Of a DNA stretch of 64,000 bases, positions 34,367 to 42,950 are shown one piece after another (positions within the stretch are counted from its first letter, which is position 1; the number at the start of each line of letters is the position of its first letter). Source of the stretch: Streptomyces sp. ST2-7A (lineage in GTDB: Bacteria; Actinomycetota; Actinomycetes; Streptomycetales; Streptomycetaceae). The notes under the pieces are model-generated. The model ran no database searches and was not told the DNA's origin. It saw only the letters and a list, made by a program, of their open reading frames with translations. A program made the position numbers and the translations under genes. The DNA lies in contig NZ_JAJUWS010000001.1 in NCBI RefSeq assembly GCF_021390475.1, positions 1-64,000 on the forward strand, in the 5' to 3' direction.

Positions 34367-36121
34367 ATGCAGACACACAAGTACGACACCGTCATCGTCG
34401 GCGCCGGCGGCGCCGGGATGCGGGCGGCCATCGAGGCCACCAAGCGCAGCCGCACGGCCGTGCTGACCAAGCTCTACCCCACCCGTTCCCACACCGGCGC
34501 GGCACAGGGCGGCATGGCCGCCGCCCTGGCCAACGTCGAGGAGGACAACTGGGAGTGGCACACCTTCGACACCGTCAAGGGCGGTGACTACCTGGTCGAC
34601 CAGGACGCCGCGGAGATCCTGGCCAAGGAGGCCATCGACTCCGTCCTCGACCTGGAGAAGATGGGCCTGCCCTTCAACCGGACCCCCGAGGGCACCATCG
34701 ACCAGCGCCGCTTCGGCGGCCACACCCGCAACCACGGCGAGGCGGCCGTGCGCCGCTCCTGCTACGCCGCGGACCGCACCGGTCACATGATCCTCCAGAC
34801 GCTGTACCAGAACTGCGTCAAGGAGGGCGTGGAGTTCTACAACGAGTTCTACGTCCTGGACCTGCTGCTCAACGAGGTCGACGGGGTCAAGAGGGCCGCC
34901 GGCGTGGTCGCGTTGGAGCTGGCCACCGGCGAGCTGCACGTCTTCCAGGCCAAGGCGATCGTCTTCGCCTCCGGCGGCACCGGCAAGTTCTACAAGGTGT
35001 CCTCCAACGCCCACACCCTCACCGGTGACGGCCAGGCCGCCGCGTTCCGCCGCGGGCTGCCGCTGGAGGACATGGAGTTCTTCCAGTTCCACCCGACCGG
35101 CATCTGGAAGATGGGCATCCTCCTCACCGAGGGCGCCCGCGGCGAGGGCGGCATCCTCCGCAACAAGGACGGCGAGCGCTTCATGGAGCGCTACGCGCCG
35201 ACCATCAAGGACCTCGCCCCGCGCGACATGGTCTCCCGGTCCATCTACACCGAGATCCGCGAGGGTCGCGGCTGCGGCCCCGACGCCGACCACGTGTACC
35301 TGGACCTGACCCACCTGCCGCCGGAGCAGCTGGACGCCAAGCTCCCGGACATCACCGAGTTCGCGCGCACCTACCTCGGCATCGAGCCCTACACGGACCC
35401 GATCCCGATCCAGCCCACCGCGCACTACGCCATGGGCGGCATCCCGACCAACGTCAAGGGCGAGGTGCTGATCAACAACACCGACATCGTCCCCGGCCTG
35501 TACGCCGCCGGCGAGGTCGCGTGCGTGTCGGTGCACGGCGCCAACCGCCTGGGCACCAACTCCCTGCTCGACATCAACGTCTTCGGCCGCCGGGCCGGCA
35601 TCGCCGCCGCCGAGTACGCGGCGACCGCCGACTTCGTCGAACTGCCGGAGGCCCCGGAGAGGTTCGTCGCCGACGAGGTCTCCCGGATGCGGGACGCCGC
35701 CGGCGGCGAGAGCGTGGCGGCGATCCGCCGCGAACTCCAGGAGACGATGGACCGGAACGCCATGGTGTTCCGCACCGAGCAGACCCTCAAGCAGGCCCGC
35801 GAGGACATCGTCGAGCTGCGCGCCCGGTACAAGAACGTGTCGGTGCAGGACAAGGGCCGGCGCTTCAACACCGACCTGCTGGAGGCCCTGGAGCTGGGCA
35901 ACCTGCTCGAGCTGGCGGAGGTGCTGGTCGTCTCCGCGCTGGCCCGCAAGGAGTCGCGCGGCGGCCACTACCGTGAGGACCACCCCGACCGGGACGACGT
36001 CAACTTCATGCGGCACACCATGGCGTACCGCGAGGTGGACTCCGAGGGCAACGAATCGATCCGGCTGGACTACAAGCCGGTCGTCCAGACCCGCTACCAG
36101 CCGATGGAGCGCAAGTACTGA
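34367..36121 (+). CDS. sdhA: Succinate dehydrogenase flavoprotein subunit
   Basis: Catalytic FAD subunit oxidising succinate to fumarate. FAD fold TVIVGAGGAGMRAAIEA, covalent-flavin histidine in TRSHTGAAQGGMAAAL, substrate-site HPTGIW and GARGEGGILRN, catalytic ARDM-type motif LAPRDMVSRS, and HGANRLGTNSLLDINVFGR are all intact. 584 residues, ending RYQPMERKY, typical of actinobacterial SdhA. Its TGA overlaps the sdhB ATG (TGATG). Confidence 0.97.
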   Translation: MQTHKYDTVIVGAGGAGMRAAIEATKRSRTAVLTKLYPTRSHTGAAQGGMAAALANVEEDNWEWHTFDTVKGGDYLVDQDAAEILAKEAIDSVLDLEKMGLPFNRTPEGTIDQRRFGGHTRNHGEAAVRRSCYAADRTGHMILQTLYQNCVKEGVEFYNEFYVLDLLLNEVDGVKRAAGVVALELATGELHVFQAKAIVFASGGTGKFYKVSSNAHTLTGDGQAAAFRRGLPLEDMEFFQFHPTGIWKMGILLTEGARGEGGILRNKDGERFMERYAPTIKDLAPRDMVSRSIYTEIREGRGCGPDADHVYLDLTHLPPEQLDAKLPDITEFARTYLGIEPYTDPIPIQPTAHYAMGGIPTNVKGEVLINNTDIVPGLYAAGEVACVSVHGANRLGTNSLLDINVFGRRAGIAAAEYAATADFVELPEAPERFVADEVSRMRDAAGGESVAAIRRELQETMDRNAMVFRTEQTLKQAREDIVELRARYKNVSVQDKGRRFNTDLLEALELGNLLELAEVLVVSALARKESRGGHYREDHPDRDDVNFMRHTMAYREVDSEGNESIRLDYKPVVQTRYQPMERKY

Positions 36122-36894
36122 TGAGCACCGCGACCGTGGAGAAGGAGGCGACCGGCGCCCCCGACGGGGGTTCGGCCGCCTTCCAGAAGATCTCCGTCAC
36201 CTTCCGCCTGCGCCGCTTCAACCCCGAGGTCTCGGCCGAGGTCACGTGGCAGGACTTCCGGATCGACATCGATCCCAAGGAACGGGTCCTGGACGCCCTC
36301 CACCAGATCAAGTGGGAGGAGGACGGCACCCTCACCTTCCGGCGCTCCTGCGCGCACGGCATCTGCGGCTCCGACGCGATGCGCATCAACGGCCGCAACC
36401 GGCTGGCGTGCAAGACGCTGATCAAGGACCTGAACCCGGCCAAGCCGATCACGGTGGAGCCGATCAAGGGCCTGACGGTCCTCAAGGACCTCGTGGTGGA
36501 CATGGAGCCGTTCTTCCAGGCCTACCGCGACGTGATGCCGTTCCTGATCACCAGCGGCAACGAGCCGACGCGCGAGCGCCGGCAGTCCTCCGAGGACCGC
36601 GAGCGGTTCGACGACACCACCAAGTGCATCCTGTGCGCCGCGTGCACCTCCTCGTGCCCGGTGTTCTGGAACGACGGCCAGTACTTCGGCCCGGCGGCGA
36701 TCGTCAACGCCCACCGCTTCATCTTCGACTCGCGCGACGAGGGCGGGGAGCAGCGGTTGGAGATCCTCAACGAGAAGGAAGGCGTGTGGCGTTGCCGCAC
36801 CACCTTCAACTGCACGGAGGCCTGCCCGCGCGGCATCGAGGTCACCAAGGCGATCCAGGAGGTCAAGCGGGCGATCATCACCCGCCGCTTCTGA
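36121..36894 (+). CDS. sdhB: Succinate dehydrogenase iron-sulfur subunit
   Basis: Electron-transfer subunit of complex II. The [2Fe-2S] ligands lie in RRSCAHGICGSDAM and LACKTL; the [4Fe-4S] and [3Fe-4S] ligands in KCILCAACTSSCPVFWN and FNCTEACPRGI. 257 residues. The start overlaps the sdhA stop by one base, ensuring equal synthesis. A strong hairpin ends the operon 24 bases after the stop. Confidence 0.97.
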   Translation: MSTATVEKEATGAPDGGSAAFQKISVTFRLRRFNPEVSAEVTWQDFRIDIDPKERVLDALHQIKWEEDGTLTFRRSCAHGICGSDAMRINGRNRLACKTLIKDLNPAKPITVEPIKGLTVLKDLVVDMEPFFQAYRDVMPFLITSGNEPTRERRQSSEDRERFDDTTKCILCAACTSSCPVFWNDGQYFGPAAIVNAHRFIFDSRDEGGEQRLEILNEKEGVWRCRTTFNCTEACPRGIEVTKAIQEVKRAIITRRF

Positions 36895-36917
36895 TCCGCT
36901 TTCGGGGAGCACCCCCA

Positions 36918-36959
36918 CCGGAGGGCCGGCCCGCGCACCCGCGCGGCCCGGCCCTCCGG
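36918..36959 (+). terminator. sdhCDAB terminator hairpin
   Basis: A 19-bp stem with one mismatch (36918-36936 with 36941-36959, arm beginning ccggagggccgg) around a 4-base accc loop, 24 bases after the sdhB stop. Confidence 0.75.
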
Positions 36960-37013
36960 CCGTTCGGGGGGCGTACCGACCGGTAACGGTGAAAAGTGTT
37001 CGCCGGGTACGGC

Positions 37014-37019
37014 TACGCT
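37014..37019 (+). promoter_or_regulatory. -10 element of a leaderless fic transcript
   Basis: TACGCT followed by six bases and GTG. No ribosome-binding site precedes the GTG, so transcription probably starts at the start codon. Confidence 0.45.
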
Positions 37020-37025
37020 GTTGAC

Positions 37026-38531
37026 GTGCCGATGTCCGATATGCCGTGGGCGGATGTTGATCCCCTCCCGCGCCTCAACGGTGATCTCACCTCCGTCCTC
37101 GATTCGGTGCGTTCCCTGCAACGCGCGTGGAAAGCGGTGGTGAGCATCAACGACGCCGCCTTTCGCGAGGCCCGTCGTCGTTCCCTGCGGCGTCATGCGG
37201 TGGAAACGGGAATCATCGAGCGCCTCTACGACGTCGATTGGGGCGTCACCGAGGCACTGGTCGCCGAGGGGCTGACGGCGGACGCCGTGGCTCGGGGCTC
37301 GGACGGGAGCGTGTCGGAGGATGTTCTCGACATCATCCGGTCGCAGTACGACGCCCTGGAATTCCTGTGCGAAGCCGCCCGTCAGGGCCGCGAGGTGTCC
37401 ATCTCCCTCATTCGCGAACTACACGTCGCATTGACCCGGCTTCAACCCACCTATACCGCCACCGGGCCGAACGGCATCGTCTTCCGGGCCACGCTCCACC
37501 ACGGTGAGTGGAAGACCCAACCGAACCACGTCACCCGCTCGGACGGATCCCGACTGGAGTACACCCCGCCGGAGCACGTCGCCGCCCAAATGGACACCCT
37601 GGTGGAACTCCACCGGTCCATGGAGGGTGTCGATCCCCTGGTGCGGGCGGCCTGGTTGCATCACCGTTTCGTGCGCATTCACCCCTTCGAGGACGGGAAC
37701 GGTCGGGTCGCCCGTTGCCTGACCCTGCTGGGTCTGTTGAAGTGCGACATGGCCCCCTTGGTGGTGGACCGCCGTGAACGGGATCGCTACCTCACCTGCC
37801 TGGACCGCGCCAATGAGGGGGACCTCCGTCCGCTGATCCGGTTCTTCGCGGAGTTGGAGATCGTCGCCCTGCGCAGCGAACTGGAACGGCCCCTCACCGG
37901 CGCCGAGACCATGGCCGCCGCCGAAGGGGCCCTAGCCGTTCTCGGAGCGGGCATCGAGCGCCTACGGGGTCTGCAATCGGAAACCGGGGCCATGGAGCGG
38001 GCACGTCGGGTTGCCGACCTGGCCGGGTCGGTCCAGGAGAAGATCGAGACGTGGCTCGGCGACATGGCCCGTCAGTTCGACACCATGTTGAAGGACGGCA
38101 TCGACCCGCAGTCCTTCGCCTCCGTCAAGAGCGCCGCCCCTCCGGACGAACGTGCCCGGTACTGGCGGTGGCAGATGATCCGGGCGGCCCGGAGCGTTGA
38201 CTTCTTCACGAACCTCCACGACGGAGCCTGGTGGACGAGGCTCCGTCTCGTGGCGCTGGGGCAGGAACTGCGTTATCTGGTCTTCCTGCAGAAGGTGGGA
38301 CAAGGCGAGACGGGTGTACTCGCGTTGACGGTGTACGCCGAGAGCCTGGGCGGGGACGCCACCTGTCAGAGTCCCCACCAGGAAGCTGACACCGTCGTCG
38401 TCTCGACCCCCACCGAGACGGTCACCTGGATCTACACGGACACCCCCGAAACCCACTGGGAGAACGTGGAAGCCGTACTGGACACCACCTTGGCGGCCTC
38501 GCTGCACAAGTTCACCTCCGGCCTCGGCTGA
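37026..38531 (+). CDS. Fic-domain protein (predicted AMPylator) with C-terminal extension
   Basis: Fic proteins transfer AMP or another nucleotide to target hydroxyls. The active motif HPFEDGNGRVAR (H219) is intact, preceded by LVRAAWLHHRFVRI. At the N-terminus RRHAVETGIIERLYDVDWG corresponds to the inhibitory helix of self-contained Fic proteins, but the residue four before the Glu, usually Ser/Thr, is Arg. A C-terminal region of ~200 residues (from about 300) has an alpha-helical stretch and an unrecognised domain (WRWQMIRAARSVDFFTNLHD). Third-position GC looks lower than in sdhB, suggesting acquisition. The GTG is chosen for its promoter spacing; a GTG at 36996 is the alternative. Confidence 0.85.
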   Translation: MPMSDMPWADVDPLPRLNGDLTSVLDSVRSLQRAWKAVVSINDAAFREARRRSLRRHAVETGIIERLYDVDWGVTEALVAEGLTADAVARGSDGSVSEDVLDIIRSQYDALEFLCEAARQGREVSISLIRELHVALTRLQPTYTATGPNGIVFRATLHHGEWKTQPNHVTRSDGSRLEYTPPEHVAAQMDTLVELHRSMEGVDPLVRAAWLHHRFVRIHPFEDGNGRVARCLTLLGLLKCDMAPLVVDRRERDRYLTCLDRANEGDLRPLIRFFAELEIVALRSELERPLTGAETMAAAEGALAVLGAGIERLRGLQSETGAMERARRVADLAGSVQEKIETWLGDMARQFDTMLKDGIDPQSFASVKSAAPPDERARYWRWQMIRAARSVDFFTNLHDGAWWTRLRLVALGQELRYLVFLQKVGQGETGVLALTVYAESLGGDATCQSPHQEADTVVVSTPTETVTWIYTDTPETHWENVEAVLDTTLAASLHKFTSGLG

Positions 38532-38539
38532 GTCGCCGG

Positions 38540-39159
38540 TGTCCCGTTTCCCGCCGTCCGGCGGAGCGGCGCACCACCACCGTCGCGAGGACGACCGCCA
38601 CGGGCAGAGCGAGGATCGCCACCGGCGGTGTGGCCGCATCCAGCGAGCGTGCGAGCAGATGGGGTCAGGGCATCGGCCGAAGCAGGGCCGAATCCCCGAC
38701 GATCGTCGTGATCACCACCGTCACGGCCACCACGGCCCCGGCGGCGGCCGCCACCCGGAACACGAGCGCGGCGGCCGGCCGGCGACGGCCGTGTCAGGAC
38801 CCCGACCCCGGCAGCGATCGGACGGTGGCCCGGGCGAGGGCCACCGTCACCGTGAACAGCACCGCGTACCGGAGGCCCCGCGCCCACACGGGGAGCAAGG
38901 GGTGGCCAGGGAGGGGTTCGACCATCGCCACGCGGGGCCACGGGACCCGGCCCCGGGCGAGCGTCCAGGAGTGGAACCGCTCCCCCCACGGGTTCACGAT
39001 GAAGCCGCCCTGAACCGGGCTCTCCGCCATCCCCATCACGAAAAGCAGGAGCGTCAACGTCCCTCCACCGACGATCGCCGGTAACCACACCCCTCCGCCG
39101 CCCCATCCCATCCCCTGTCCCGCAGTGGTTCCCTGCGGTTCCCCGGGGAGCGGCCCCAT
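38540..39159 (-). pseudogene. Decayed small membrane protein gene
   Basis: In one frame an ATG at 39159 opens a 121-residue protein with two hydrophobic helices (WLPAIVGGGTLTLLLFVMG and YAVLFTVTVALA). After the TGA at 38794 the same frame continues with membrane-like sequence (AAAGAVVAVTVVITTIVG), meets a second TGA at 38665, then reads PPVAILALPVAVVLATVVV. Three coherent hydrophobic stretches in a single frame broken by two stops suggest a nonsense-inactivated multi-pass protein. The first part may still be made. Family unrecognised. Confidence 0.4.
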
Positions 39160-39207
39160 CGCCCCCCGGGGAATCGGAGGGCTCCCCGGTGGCCCGGCCG
39201 ACCCGGC

Positions 39208-40146
39208 TTATCCGGCGTTCCGCCCGTCGGAGTCCGCCGCTCGCCGCAGTGCGTCCGGGGAGCCCGGCATGCCGGGCGGCAGGTAGTCCGAGCGGACCCC
39301 CGGGCTCCACCCGTGCGCCTGGATCGCGAGCGCGACCGGGGCGAGGACACCGAGCGGCAACAGGGTTCGGGGGGCGGGGTCGGGCCCCACGCTCTCCCGG
39401 TACTCGATGAGCCGAGCCTCGAGAGCCCGCTCGAAGGCATGTGGATCGTCGTCGAGGAGAACGCGAAGGAGGCGATGGTCGGGCGACAGGGGACCGGTCG
39501 CGTCCAGTCGCCGGGCGGCCTCGGCTCGTTCCTCGGCGTCCGGCTTGCGCAGGGTGACGACGGGCCAATCCGAGGGCAGGTGACCGCTCGCCCGGCTCAG
39601 GTAGCCGCACAACGCGTCCATCGCGGCGAGGTCCGCCGGATTCGACGTGGAGTCCCACCTCGAGTACGGCACCCCGTCGCGGATGGCGGGCGCGAAATCC
39701 TCTCGCAGCAACAACCCGATCACTCTTTTCCATTCCCACACCAGGCCGCTGACCAGGCATATCGCGAAGGTGTCGACCCACGTCTCCGCCGTGGGCGCGT
39801 GCCGGACGAGGTCCTGGAAGGCCATGTCCGCGCTGCTGAACCCCTCATCGATGAGCGGCAGGGGGATCTCCTGGTCGCCGTTGGGGAAGCAACCGATGCT
39901 CAACGCGCCCAGGGAGCACTCGGCGGCCGTCCGCAACGCCGAGCGCGACGACTCGTCGAGCGCGGGATCCTCCGCGACCCGGGCGGCGACGTGGTCGAGG
40001 AGTTCATCGCGCATCTCCCCGAACCTCTCCGGGGACGGGCCGTCGTGGCTCATTTGGTGCCACCACCTCCACGTCCGTGAGGCGATGTCGTCGAGCGCCC
40101 GGGCCACGCGCTCCTCGTCGATCCCATGACACGTCACTTCCCGCAC
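39208..40146 (-). CDS. Immunity 49 (Imm49) family protein
   Basis: All-helical protein of 312 residues resembling the Imm49 family, known mainly as immunity proteins in polymorphic toxin systems. Representative segments: ALDDIASRTWRWWHQMSHDG, ALRTAAECSLGALSIGCFPNGDQEI, WVDTFAICLVSGLVWEWKRVIGLLL and RALEARLIEYRESVG. The GTG start is preceded by AAAGGG. No toxin gene with a delivery domain lies beside it; neighbours are a decayed membrane gene and an HTH protein, so it may be an orphan immunity gene. Function inferred from family only. Confidence 0.68.
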   Translation of the reverse strand: MREVTCHGIDEERVARALDDIASRTWRWWHQMSHDGPSPERFGEMRDELLDHVAARVAEDPALDESSRSALRTAAECSLGALSIGCFPNGDQEIPLPLIDEGFSSADMAFQDLVRHAPTAETWVDTFAICLVSGLVWEWKRVIGLLLREDFAPAIRDGVPYSRWDSTSNPADLAAMDALCGYLSRASGHLPSDWPVVTLRKPDAEERAEAARRLDATGPLSPDHRLLRVLLDDDPHAFERALEARLIEYRESVGPDPAPRTLLPLGVLAPVALAIQAHGWSPGVRSDYLPPGMPGSPDALRRAADSDGRNAG

Positions 40147-40274
40147 GGCTGCCGCCCTTTCATGATCTTCCCCATCGGATGCGGCACGTTATCAACGGGT
40201 TCGGACATTCGCCCGGGTCCGCCGGTGGGGGCCGTGGGCCACCGCCGTGCTCCCCGTCATCCGGCTTTCCCCTC

Positions 40275-41537
40275 TCACGACGCCGGGGCCTTTGGGGCGG
40301 ACGCGCCGAGGACGGCGGCGGCCCACGGGGCCCGGCCCGGCCGTCCCGATTCGCAGCTGTGCGGCCTGCGAGTAGGAAGCTGATCCGGGGCGCAGGTGGT
40401 GCAGTGGGTGCGGGTGGTGCTGCGGAAGGCGACCCTGTCGCAGTCGACGCAGGTCCGCAGCGGCGGCGGGGAGGCAGGGGGCGCGGAATCGGAGGGTGGC
40501 CCCGGGCGCGGGGCGGGGAGGTGGGCGCGCAGGCGGTGCTCCAGGAGCCGGGCCGGGCGGGAGACGAAGGCCACCGGGAGGTTCGTGGTGAGGGCGCGCA
40601 CGATCTCCTCGGGCGTCGCGTCGACGCCGAACCAGCGGTCCACGGCGGGGGCGAGGGCGCTCGCCTCGGCGACGGAGAGGCACAGCCGGGGGTCGTGCCG
40701 CCGCAGCCCGGCCAGGAGCGCCGCCGATCGGCCGTCGGGGGCGGGTGCCGGGGTGGAGCCCCCGGTTTCTCGGAGGTCGGCCATCGGCGGACGCGGCCGG
40801 GGCACCGGAGCCGGCACCGGCACCGGCGGTGCGACGACGCTCGTGGAAGCCCCCGGGTCGGGGGTGGGGACGGGTGCGAGGAACGTCCCGGCCCGGGCCG
40901 GGACGGCGGTCGCGGGTCCCGAGATGACGGACGGCTGTCCGGGGAACCGACCGGGTGCGAAGGCCCTGGAGGTGGCGAGGGGCCCCGGCACGGCCGGAGA
41001 TGGCGCGCCGGGCGCTCCGGACACCGTGACCGCCGGTGCGGCGAACGGGCCGGCCGCGAGGGAGAGGACGCCCGGCGGACGGCGTCGGTGGGGCGGGGAC
41101 ACCGGGGAGAGCGGGTGCTCGCCGACGCCGGGCAGGGCGGCTCGCTCGGCCGCCACGGCGGTCTTGGGCGAGCGGTCGGCCGGTTCCCCGGGACCATCCG
41201 GGCCGCCCGGCTTCCTCGGCACGTCGTGCAGGACGGTACGGGTGCGGATGGTGCCGTCGGGGGCGCGCTCGGGGCGGCGCTCGATCCAGCCGTCCCGCTC
41301 CAACTCGGCGAGCCCTCGCCGGATCCGGGTGCGACCCTCGTCGAAGTGTTCGCACAACCGATCAATACTGATCAGCGTGCCGTCCTTCAGCGAAAACAAA
41401 TAGGAAGCGATGCCGCAGGCCGTGGCACTTCCGGGTCGCTGAACGAGCGGATTCGGTAGAATCGTGAAGTTCTTGGTCTGCTTGACGCGGATGTGCAGCA
41501 ACCCGCATCCGGGCACGCTAATCTGGGCTACAGCCAT
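40275..41537 (-). CDS. HTH-domain protein with C-terminal zinc-ribbon-like motif
   Basis: Belongs to a widespread Streptomyces family of accessory HTH proteins. The N-terminal ~110 residues carry the conserved opening (GCGLLHIRVKQTKNFTILPNPLVQRPGS) and a winged helix (DRLCEHFDEGRTRIRRGLAELERDGWIERRPERAPDGTIRTRTVLHDV). A Pro/Ala-rich linker of ~180 residues leads to a conserved C-terminal region (LLAGLRRHDPRLCLSVAEASALAPAVDRWF) and CVDCDRV...HCTTC, a two-knuckle zinc-binding pattern. The ATG is where homologues begin. Genomic role and targets are unknown; members are usually strain-variable. Confidence 0.75.
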   Translation of the reverse strand: MAVAQISVPGCGLLHIRVKQTKNFTILPNPLVQRPGSATACGIASYLFSLKDGTLISIDRLCEHFDEGRTRIRRGLAELERDGWIERRPERAPDGTIRTRTVLHDVPRKPGGPDGPGEPADRSPKTAVAAERAALPGVGEHPLSPVSPPHRRRPPGVLSLAAGPFAAPAVTVSGAPGAPSPAVPGPLATSRAFAPGRFPGQPSVISGPATAVPARAGTFLAPVPTPDPGASTSVVAPPVPVPAPVPRPRPPMADLRETGGSTPAPAPDGRSAALLAGLRRHDPRLCLSVAEASALAPAVDRWFGVDATPEEIVRALTTNLPVAFVSRPARLLEHRLRAHLPAPRPGPPSDSAPPASPPPLRTCVDCDRVAFRSTTRTHCTTCAPDQLPTRRPHSCESGRPGRAPWAAAVLGASAPKAPAS

Positions 41538-42001
41538 TGGGAAGGGTCCTGCTTCCTGATCGGTTAGGCCCTCGGCGGGATGCCAGTCCCGTACGGGGGC
41601 CGAAGCTTTGTGCGGTTGTTTTCCGGGGTGGATATCCCCCGTTCGCCGCGACCATATCCCCACCGGAACCGGTTTCCAATTCAGCTCACCCGAACGGGTG
41701 AAAGCCTTGGGGGAGGGTGGGTGGGAGGGTTCTTTCCCCCGGTTCTTTACAAAGGCCGCCGCCCCACCGCCCGGCGGTTTTCCGCCGCCCGGTGAACCGC
41801 CCACCGGGCACCTCCGCGATCACCCGGTCGAACGGACACGGCCCGATTCCATACGTCCGGTCTGACCGCTTACCGCCGACCCCCACGAGCAGCGCGGCGG
41901 AACCGGAGAAGGCACCCCTCCCGAAGGACGCGTGGGGCTCTCCCGGGAAACATCGTGGAGTCATCCGTACGCGGACGCTCCGCAGTCCCTACCCTTGCCC
42001 C
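41538..42001. other. Divergent spacer with repeated ggttcttt
   Basis: No gene seen. The octamer ggttcttt occurs twice 13 bp apart (41728, 41741) in a locally AT-rich stretch, possibly regulatory. The right end holds the hydrolase -10. Confidence 0.5.
41990..41995 (+). promoter_or_regulatory. -10 element of a leaderless hydrolase transcript
   Basis: TACCCT, six bases, then the hydrolase ATG; no ribosome-binding site intervenes. Confidence 0.4.
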
Positions 42002-42826
42002 ATGCCGACGACTGACGTGAGCGTTCGGACCCTCGACGGTCTTCACCTGGCGGGCACCCTGGTCATTCCGGAACGACCAACTCATCGGGCGGTGGTGCTC
42101 GTCCACGGCGGAGGTGTCACCCGGGAGGAAGGGGGCTTCTTCACTCGGTTGGCGGTCGGGTTGCGCGAGGCCGGCGCGGCTTCGTTGCGCTTCGACCTTC
42201 GGGGGCACGGACGGAGTGAAGGGCGTCAGGAGGACCTGACCCTGTCCGCCATCCTCAACGACATCCGGGTCGCGCTGGAGTACACCCGGGAGGTGACCGG
42301 GGTCGGGGAAGTCACCTTGCTCGGGGCCAGCTTCGGCGGTGGAATCTGCGCCTACTACGCCGCCCGGTGTCCCGACAAGGTCTCGCGCCTGGTGCTCCTC
42401 AACCCCCAACTGGACTACAAGAAGCGGACCATCGACAGCCGGCCGTTCTGGGATAACGACCGGTTGGAGGAAGAGGCCGCCCGGAAGTTGGCCTCGGAAG
42501 GCTTCATCCAGTTCACACCGACACTCAGGCACGGGCGCCCCATCTTCAACGAGGTCTTCTGGCTACGCCCCCATGAGGCGCTGGGCGATGTCGAGGCACC
42601 GACGCTCATCGTGCACGGCACCGGAGACACACTCGTGCCGTTCGAGAGTTCCAAGTCGGCCGTCTCCCGGTTCCGGGCTCCGTGCCAACTGGTCGAGATC
42701 GAGGGTGCCCAGCACGGCTTCGCCGCCCACGACGACCCGCGATACCTCGACCCGCGAAGTCGGGAGTGGCAGGCGTTCGTGATCCGAACGGTGGCGGATT
42801 GGGTGACCCAACCGGGAGAAGGGTGA
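42002..42826 (+). CDS. Alpha/beta hydrolase
   Basis: Serine hydrolase of 274 residues, cytoplasmic. Oxyanion region VVLVHGGGVTREEGG, nucleophile elbow LLGASFGGG (S-x-G type), acid in HGTGDTLVPFE and catalytic His in EGAQHGFAAHDD form a full triad. FDLRGHGRSEG is typical of the family. Similar to uncharacterised esterases or acyl-peptidase-like hydrolases; no substrate can be named. The ATG has no ribosome-binding site but is spaced correctly from TACCCT for leaderless translation. It lies within the accessory island and is divergent from the HTH protein gene. Confidence 0.82.
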   Translation: MPTTDVSVRTLDGLHLAGTLVIPERPTHRAVVLVHGGGVTREEGGFFTRLAVGLREAGAASLRFDLRGHGRSEGRQEDLTLSAILNDIRVALEYTREVTGVGEVTLLGASFGGGICAYYAARCPDKVSRLVLLNPQLDYKKRTIDSRPFWDNDRLEEEAARKLASEGFIQFTPTLRHGRPIFNEVFWLRPHEALGDVEAPTLIVHGTGDTLVPFESSKSAVSRFRAPCQLVEIEGAQHGFAAHDDPRYLDPRSREWQAFVIRTVADWVTQPGEG

Positions 42827-42950
42827 CGCCTTTCCTCCTTCCTCGATCACCGGGCGCCGGAGGTGGGCGTCCCGACCGGAAGCGAGCCCGTTGTCCGCAG
42901 CCCGGCCTCCCACCGAATACCCCGGTCCCGAAAATCACCCTTCACACCCG

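Noticed and set aside
38539..39084. Plus-strand frame rich in Arg/His between the fic and Imm49 genes
   Set aside because: Composition is a shadow of the membrane-like minus-strand frame; no start signal or domain.
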